Source of the DNA: CAYSHJ01 sp964589725 | GTDB lineage: Bacteria; Planctomycetota; Planctomycetia; Planctomycetales; Planctomycetaceae | Direction of reading: 5' to 3' | Length of the DNA stretch: 19,324 nucleotides | Assembly: GCA_964589725.1 (NCBI GenBank) | Contig: CAZPUJ010000522.1 | Span: 1 to 19,324 of the forward strand | Shown here: piece after piece, positions 15,073-19,324 of the stretch | Layout of the letters: each line of letters opens with the position of its first letter | Position numbering within the stretch: the stretch's first letter is position 1 | Notes under the pieces: model-generated | What the model saw: the letters and a program-made list of their open reading frames with translations, nothing else | The model's database searches: none | What the model was told of the DNA's origin: nothing | Translations under genes and position numbers: made by a program

Positions 15073-15155
15073 GTAGGTCAGCCTTTCCAGGCTGACTCTT
15101 GTTCGCGACGGTCAATCATTTGAAGAACAGAGTCAGGCTGGAAAGCCTGACCTAC
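15073..15155. repeat. Paired inverted REP-like hairpins in the permease-permease gap
   Basis: Two inverted copies, 15073-15096 and 15132-15155, of a unit beginning GTAGGTCAG. Each copy is itself a hairpin around a TTCC (or GGAA) loop: GTCAGCCT-ttcc-AGGCTGAC in the left copy and GTCAGGCT-ggaa-AGCCTGAC in the right one. The two differ at two bases that swap together and keep the stem. The right copy ends on the first base of the upstream permease stop (15155-15157). Confidence 0.75.
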
Positions 15156-16312
15156 TACACGACGCGGCGCAGGCCATCGATGACCGACAATTGCGCGGCG
15201 CGCACGGCTGGGACAAGACCGCTCGCCAGTCCGATGCCGGCGGACGTGGCCAATAAGTACAGCAGCCACGGGCCGAGCATCTCAAGTACGGAGAACGGAA
15301 AGAATTGGGACATGAATACGTGCATCAGTTGCAGGAATGAGCAGCCGATCGCAATTCCCATCAAACCTCCCAGCAAAGTGATCGAGCAGGCTTCGCCCAA
15401 GATTGTGACGAGCACGCGGCGGCGCGAGAAACCGATCGCTTTGAGCACCGCGATTTCGGTGGTGCGTTCGCGCATCGACATGGCCATCGCGTTGGCCGCC
15501 ACCAGCGACAAAGAGAATACGACCGCCAGGCCAATGTTGCGAATGTAAGCCTGAACGTTACCCAGCATGTCCGTGAACATCTGGGCGAAGGCGGCTTCGG
15601 TCTGTGTTCGAGTGGGGTTGTCGGAACTCGCGAAGCGCTCGTCGATGGACTGAGAGACGTTGGCCATCGCGTCCGAACTGTCCACTCTCGCGAAGATGGT
15701 CCCCGCATTGCCCGATCCCGGTGCGTTCATCTGCCGCAGTCCCTCGTCGAGGTAATGCCAATTGAACCACAGCGAGTCGGTGTTCTTGGGCGAATCCCAC
15801 ACGCCGCAGAGAACCAAGTCCAAGTCGAACGGATAGAAGGTTCCCTTCAGCGGAATCCGTTCGCCGATTTTCCAGCCGCGCTTCTCGGCCAGCCGCCGAT
15901 CGACCACGCAACCGCTGCGAGTCTTCCGCCACTCTTCAAGTTGCGCCGGCGCGATGCTGAATTCATCCCACACGTCAAAAGCGATTTTGGGATCACACCC
16001 GAACTGCGCGAACGGCATTTGCTCTTCTTTGTAGTTGCCGCCGTACCAGGCATACGGCGTCGCGGCCTTGATCCCCGGTGTGCTGGTGATGCGATCGACA
16101 TACGCGATCGGCAAGTGCCCGGAAAACCCTTGGCTGTTCATGACCACGATGCGGTGATACTTCTCGGCCTCTTTGCCCCACTCGCCCTGCATGGCCATGT
16201 AGCCGTGCAGCACGGTCATGAGCGAGAGGCTGAATCCGACCGACAAGATCGTCAGCGATGAGCGAAGTTTATTGCGTTTCAAATTGCGCCACATGTAGAG
16301 GAGCACTTGCAT
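15155..16312 (-). CDS. ABC transporter permease, FtsX/MacB type (first of two)
   Basis: 385 aa, ATG 16312 with SD AAAGGAG. N-terminal MWRNLKRNKLRSSLTILSVG leads into the first helix (about 18-36). A large extracytoplasmic domain follows, then three C-terminal helices. The FtsX signature MRERTTEIAVLKAIGFSRRR is intact and the protein ends LVPAVRAAQLSVIDGLRRVV. It lies downstream of the ATPase and upstream of the second permease, separated from both by repeat pairs. The two permeases are paralogues, so a heterodimeric channel is likely. Confidence 0.9.
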   Translation of the reverse strand: MQVLLYMWRNLKRNKLRSSLTILSVGFSLSLMTVLHGYMAMQGEWGKEAEKYHRIVVMNSQGFSGHLPIAYVDRITSTPGIKAATPYAWYGGNYKEEQMPFAQFGCDPKIAFDVWDEFSIAPAQLEEWRKTRSGCVVDRRLAEKRGWKIGERIPLKGTFYPFDLDLVLCGVWDSPKNTDSLWFNWHYLDEGLRQMNAPGSGNAGTIFARVDSSDAMANVSQSIDERFASSDNPTRTQTEAAFAQMFTDMLGNVQAYIRNIGLAVVFSLSLVAANAMAMSMRERTTEIAVLKAIGFSRRRVLVTILGEACSITLLGGLMGIAIGCSFLQLMHVFMSQFFPFSVLEMLGPWLLYLLATSAGIGLASGLVPAVRAAQLSVIDGLRRVV

Positions 16313-16336
16313 GGAGATGACTCCTTTGCCGCGAAC

Positions 16337-16418
16337 GTAGGTCAGGCTTTCCAGCCTGATGTTTTCATTTGGAAGGTCGATTGAATTCCGGATGGTCAGC
16401 CTGGAAAGGCTGACCTAC
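16337..16418. repeat. Paired inverted REP-like hairpins in the ATPase-permease gap
   Basis: Same repeat family as at 15073: GTAGGTCAGGCTTTCC... at 16337-16359 and its inverted partner ...GGAAAGGCTGACCTAC at 16394-16418. Again one arm has the GGC/GCC stem and the other the GCC/GGC stem, in opposite order to the first gap. The right copy contains the TAG stop of the ATPase gene (16415-16417). Confidence 0.75.
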
Positions 16419-17125
16419 TCGTGCGATCCCTCGACCAGCACGCCTTTCTGTAAATGCAGCACTTGCTTCGCGCGAGCCGCCGCGTCGGGGTCGTGCGTCA
16501 CCATAATGATCGTCTTGTGAAACTCGCGATTTAGTCGTTCCATCAGATCCAGGATTTCACCCGCTGACTTGGCGTCGAGATCGCCGGTCGGCTCGTCCGC
16601 CACCAGCAAGGTCGGATCGGTGGAAATGGCGCGAGCGATGGCGACTCGCTGTTCCTGGCCGCCGGACAATTGACGGGGGTAATGATCCGCACGGTCGCTC
16701 AATCCGACCACTTGCAGCGCCGCCTCGACGTGCTCCCGGCGTTCCCGCCGCGATAGCGAAGTCAGCGTCAGCGGCAGCTCGACATTCTCGAACGCCGTGA
16801 GTACGGGAATCAGGTTGTAGAGCTGGAAGATGAAGCCGATGTGTCGCGAGCGCCACCGCGCCAGTTGGCTTTCGGACGTTTTCTCCAGACTCTGCCCGCA
16901 CACGGTCACGGTTCCGGAGGTCGGTCGATCCAAGCCCGCGACCAGGTTCAGCAACGTGGATTTGCCGGAGCCTGACGGCCCCATGAGCGCCAAATAATCA
17001 CCGGGATTGAGCTGAAGATTGATGCCCATCAGGACGGGGATCGTGATCGCATCGCGGTGAAATTCTTTGTAAACGTCGTGGACGGCGACAATCGGTTCGC
17101 CGTTTTCGTGGTGTGCTTCAGCCAA
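16415..17125 (-). CDS. ABC transporter ATP-binding protein, LolD/MacB type
   Basis: 236 aa from TTG 17125, chosen because GGGAG lies 6 nt before it and it falls after the previous stop. A TTG at 17158 would overlap the upstream gene. Walker A GPSGSGKST (49-57), Q-loop IGFIFQLYNLIP, signature LSGGQEQRVAIARA (153-166), Walker B LLVADEPTGDLD (173-184), H-loop VTHD (H211). The Glu in SGGQEQ, instead of the common Gln, is a mild variant. The TGDLD and short-insert form is typical of LolD/MacB/FtsE ATPases that drive FtsX-type permeases. Its stop codon lies in the repeat. Confidence 0.94.
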   Translation of the reverse strand: MAEAHHENGEPIVAVHDVYKEFHRDAITIPVLMGINLQLNPGDYLALMGPSGSGKSTLLNLVAGLDRPTSGTVTVCGQSLEKTSESQLARWRSRHIGFIFQLYNLIPVLTAFENVELPLTLTSLSRRERREHVEAALQVVGLSDRADHYPRQLSGGQEQRVAIARAISTDPTLLVADEPTGDLDAKSAGEILDLMERLNREFHKTIIMVTHDPDAAARAKQVLHLQKGVLVEGSHE

Positions 17126-17147
17126 AGGTGTTCTCCCGGACTTTAGG

Positions 17148-18452
17148 CTAACGTCCAATCTTCACAAGCTGCCCTGACTGAATTTCCGGAGGCGTGATGA
17201 TGACGCGCTCGCCGCCGGAAAGACCGTTGGTGATCTCGGTGCGCTTGTCTCGTTCGGTGCCGGTCGTCACATCCAAACGGCGTACGCGATCTTGATCGTC
17301 CACGGTCCACACGAAGCGACCGGAATTGTCGGATCGAATCGCCTGGCTGTCGCAAAAAATCCGGTGCGAAGGCTTTTCGGCCGTTATCGTCGTTTCTGCG
17401 GGCAGGAAGTAAACCGTGGCGCTCATATTTGGAAAGAGCCGGTCATCGACTTTGCTGATCTCCACCTTCACCTTGATCGTGGCTCGTGCCCGGTCCCCCA
17501 TCGGGATGATCTTGCGGACGCGGCCCTGATAGCGAAAACCCGGAACGGCATCCACGGCGACTTCGGCCAACTGCCCCGGAACAACTCGGCTGATGAAATC
17601 TTCCTTCACGTCGCAATCCACTTCCAAATGGTCCAGGTCGGCCACCGTCACTGCGGAGCCGCGGCCGGAGGCCTCCCCCATTCCGCCGGGCAGAATCGAT
17701 TCGCCCACCTCGGCATCCTTGGAGATCACCGTGCCATTGAACGGAGCCTTGATGAACATGTTGGCTTTCATCTGCTGCGCCTCGCGCACCCGCGCTTCGG
17801 CCAGACCAATTTCGGCAGCCAGTAAGGCGCGGCGCGCGACGGCTCCCTCGTGTTTGAACTTCTTCTCGTCATACTCGGAATCCGAAATCGTCTTGGACTT
17901 CCACTGCCGTTCCGCGCGCTCAAATTCGCGTTGATTCTGAAGGATCATGATTTCTTGCTCGGCGAGCGCGGCATTGGCGCGCGACAACGTCGCTTCGGTC
18001 GCCGACAGCGAGGCCTCCAGATCGGCGTGTTCGAGAACTGCCAACAGCTGACCCACCTCGACTCGACTCCCTTCCTCGACATGCACAAACTCGATTCGCC
18101 CCGGAGCCCGCGCGCCGATCTTGGCTTGCCTCCGAGACTCCAAGTAACCGGTTGCGACCACCAAGGCGTCGGCGGATCGGCCGGACTCGACCGTCACCGA
18201 TGCCAGCCGAACTTCCGGCCGCGACTGCATCATCTCCGGGACCGTCAGCCAATTCCGGCCGACAGAAATCCAGTCGTTCTTGATGGCCAACGCGGCACCG
18301 ACAACAACGGTCCCAAGCAGGGCTGCCACAACGAGAAACCGTCTCAATGATCTCTTGAGCCACGAGCCTTTCGCTGGCGCTTCGGCGCGTTGAATTCGCA
18401 ACTTGGCCAAAGCGTCCGACGATGAATTCGCTTCCGCGGAAGAAATGGCCAT
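17148..18452 (-). CDS. HlyD/MacA-type membrane fusion protein
   Basis: 434 aa, ATG 18452 with GGGAA upstream. Cytoplasmic N-terminus, one transmembrane helix (39-57), then the split lipoyl domain (111-140 IGARAPGRIEFVHVEEGSRV; 232-275 MFIKAPFNGTVISKDAEVGE) around a long coiled coil (142-230), then the beta-barrel (DLDHLEVDCDVKEDF...) and a membrane-proximal domain. Such proteins join an inner-membrane ABC transporter to an outer channel. First gene of the ABC export cluster, 22 nt before the ATPase start. No outer-membrane TolC-like gene is in the window. Cargo unknown. Confidence 0.92.
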   Translation of the reverse strand: MAISSAEANSSSDALAKLRIQRAEAPAKGSWLKRSLRRFLVVAALLGTVVVGAALAIKNDWISVGRNWLTVPEMMQSRPEVRLASVTVESGRSADALVVATGYLESRRQAKIGARAPGRIEFVHVEEGSRVEVGQLLAVLEHADLEASLSATEATLSRANAALAEQEIMILQNQREFERAERQWKSKTISDSEYDEKKFKHEGAVARRALLAAEIGLAEARVREAQQMKANMFIKAPFNGTVISKDAEVGESILPGGMGEASGRGSAVTVADLDHLEVDCDVKEDFISRVVPGQLAEVAVDAVPGFRYQGRVRKIIPMGDRARATIKVKVEISKVDDRLFPNMSATVYFLPAETTITAEKPSHRIFCDSQAIRSDNSGRFVWTVDDQDRVRRLDVTTGTERDKRTEITNGLSGGERVIITPPEIQSGQLVKIGR

Positions 18453-18606
18453 GAGAGATTTCCCGATGGGACTTGGGACAGTCGCCAGTCACGGCAGAGC
18501 CTAGGTCTGTTTCGCCCGGTGATAACAGAGTGCAGTTTGGTGAGTGAGTTGGCAAGCGAGTCAGGCACGGCCGGCTCATTGGTCCGGTTGCGTGGTCTGT
18601 GGAGGC

Positions 18607-18671
18607 ATACAAGCCCGAAGCGCAAGCGAGGGAATCCGCAGAAATCCCTCGCTTGCGCTTCGGGCTTGTAT
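18607..18671. repeat. Large perfect hairpin, REP-like, in a gene-free gap
   Basis: Arms 18607-18633 and 18645-18671 are perfect 27-bp inverted copies (ACAAGCCCGAAGCGCAAGCG... and its complement) with an 11-nt loop. The gap 18453-18812 lies between the divergent membrane fusion gene and the FAA-family gene. Besides this hairpin I see no gene or recognisable promoter there. I recall the same AAGCCCGAAGCGCAAGCG word in many planctomycete gaps. Confidence 0.7.
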
Positions 18672-18812
18672 TTCAACCAAGACGCAGATTGAAGAATTAG
18701 CCAGCCGTGTGGAATTACTCCCAAACCGAAGATGAATCGAGCAAGGATTGATATTCTGGCTCAATCTCGTCCGTGAGAGAAATCAATCATCTGTCTCGTG
18801 AGGAACTTCCCT

Positions 18813-19324
18813 ATGCGCATTTGTCGCTTTGAACAGAATCAAACTCAACAACTCGGCTTTTACGACGACTTGGCAGTCATTCCCTTGTCGGCGGCAGCGG
18901 CGAACTTCGGAATGGGTGGTCCGGCGATGGAAAGCGTGCTCGTCGCGTTGCCCGGTGGTGGCCAGCGGCAGATCGTGAGGGACATCCAACAGCGGTTGGG
19001 CGGGTTATCGGAGCGTGAACTCGCCGCGCTGCGTGTGCCCATACACTCCGTGAAGTTGCTGGTTCCGGTGCCGACGCCCTCGAAGCTGTTGCTGCTGGCG
19101 GGGAACTACTCGAAGCACATCGAAGAGGGGGGCGGCAAAGCGACCGAGCGAGCGCAGACGTTTCCGTATGTCTTCATGAAGCCGCCGCTAACCACTCTGA
19201 CTCATCCGGGCGATCCAGTCCGCATTCCCACGGTTTCGCCCGAGCACATCGATTGGGAATTGGAATTGGGAGTCATCATCGGGCGCACGTGCCGCGGCGT
19301 GAAAGAGGCCGATGCGTTGCAGTA
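18813..19324 (+). CDS. FAA-hydrolase-family enzyme, 3' end cut by window
   Basis: 170 codons visible from ATG 18813, SD GAGGAA (18800-18805), then the window ends. N-terminal domain MRICRFEQNQTQQLGFYDDL, then the catalytic entry: KLLLLAGNYSKHIEEGG, TFPYVFMKPPLTTLTHPGDP and HIDWELELGVIIGR, whose E-x-E (E153, E155 or nearby) binds metal in this fold. It differs clearly from the FAA-family protein at 9573 (no PEPE, no NDMSARDIEG in view), so not a recent duplicate. Probably a hydrolase or isomerase of small keto-acids; substrate cannot be told from the fragment. Confidence 0.85.
   Translation, partial: MRICRFEQNQTQQLGFYDDLAVIPLSAAAANFGMGGPAMESVLVALPGGGQRQIVRDIQQRLGGLSERELAALRVPIHSVKLLVPVPTPSKLLLLAGNYSKHIEEGGGKATERAQTFPYVFMKPPLTTLTHPGDPVRIPTVSPEHIDWELELGVIIGRTCRGVKEADALQ

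Noticed and set aside
15073..16418. CRISPR array
   Set aside because: Only four copies, inverted in pairs, with a gene between them and no spacer pattern.

Overview
The window looks like a piece of a Planctomycetota chromosome (GC-rich by eye). The reasons are a cyanophycin-synthetase-like protein next to an NtrC-type regulator, a small membrane protein of a type I associate with planctomycetes, decayed tyrosine-recombinase sequence of planctomycete type, and short palindromic repeats in the gene gaps. All family names come from reading motifs by eye; no search was run.

Left flank (1-4184). A cyanophycin-synthetase-like ATP-grasp gene (minus strand, running off the left edge) is divergent from a sigma-54-dependent NtrC-family regulator (plus). 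That regulator converges on msrA across a 58-bp palindrome. A tRNA-Val(GAC) follows. The cyanophycin-like protein keeps its ATP-grasp motifs but has lost the Mur-ligase-type P-loop, as in CphA2-like enzymes.

Island (4185-8669). The last 26 bp of tRNA-Val plus flank are repeated exactly at 8644-8669, as attL/attR. Inside are a dead integrase remnant beside the tRNA (catalytic Tyr replaced by Phe), a decayed HTH antitoxin-like gene, an intact 379-aa protein with the unusual architecture HNH nuclease - one transmembrane helix - two SLBB-like beta-grasp domains, and a compact three-gene operon (TIGR04255-family protein, a protein with an NWDGY motif, a protein with an HADIEGWP motif). The last two units look intact and are the best candidates for an undescribed system, possibly defence. 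Just outside attR lies an HsdS (type I restriction specificity) fragment, so this tRNA looks like a reused insertion site.

Right part (8893-19324). A conserved membrane protein (minus) is divergent from a run of three plus-strand genes: a fumarylacetoacetate-hydrolase-fold enzyme resembling sugar-acid dehydratases, an exported beta-propeller-like protein, and a TIGR04348/SenB-like glycosyltransferase. Facing it is a minus-strand cluster in transcription order: HlyD/MacA-type membrane fusion protein, LolD/MacB-type ATPase, two FtsX-type permeases, then an amidohydrolase-2 family enzyme. The cluster is a tripartite-type ABC export system. Its two larger internal gaps each hold a pair of inverted small hairpins with compensatory base changes. 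A second, different FAA-hydrolase-family gene starts at 18813 and runs off the right edge.
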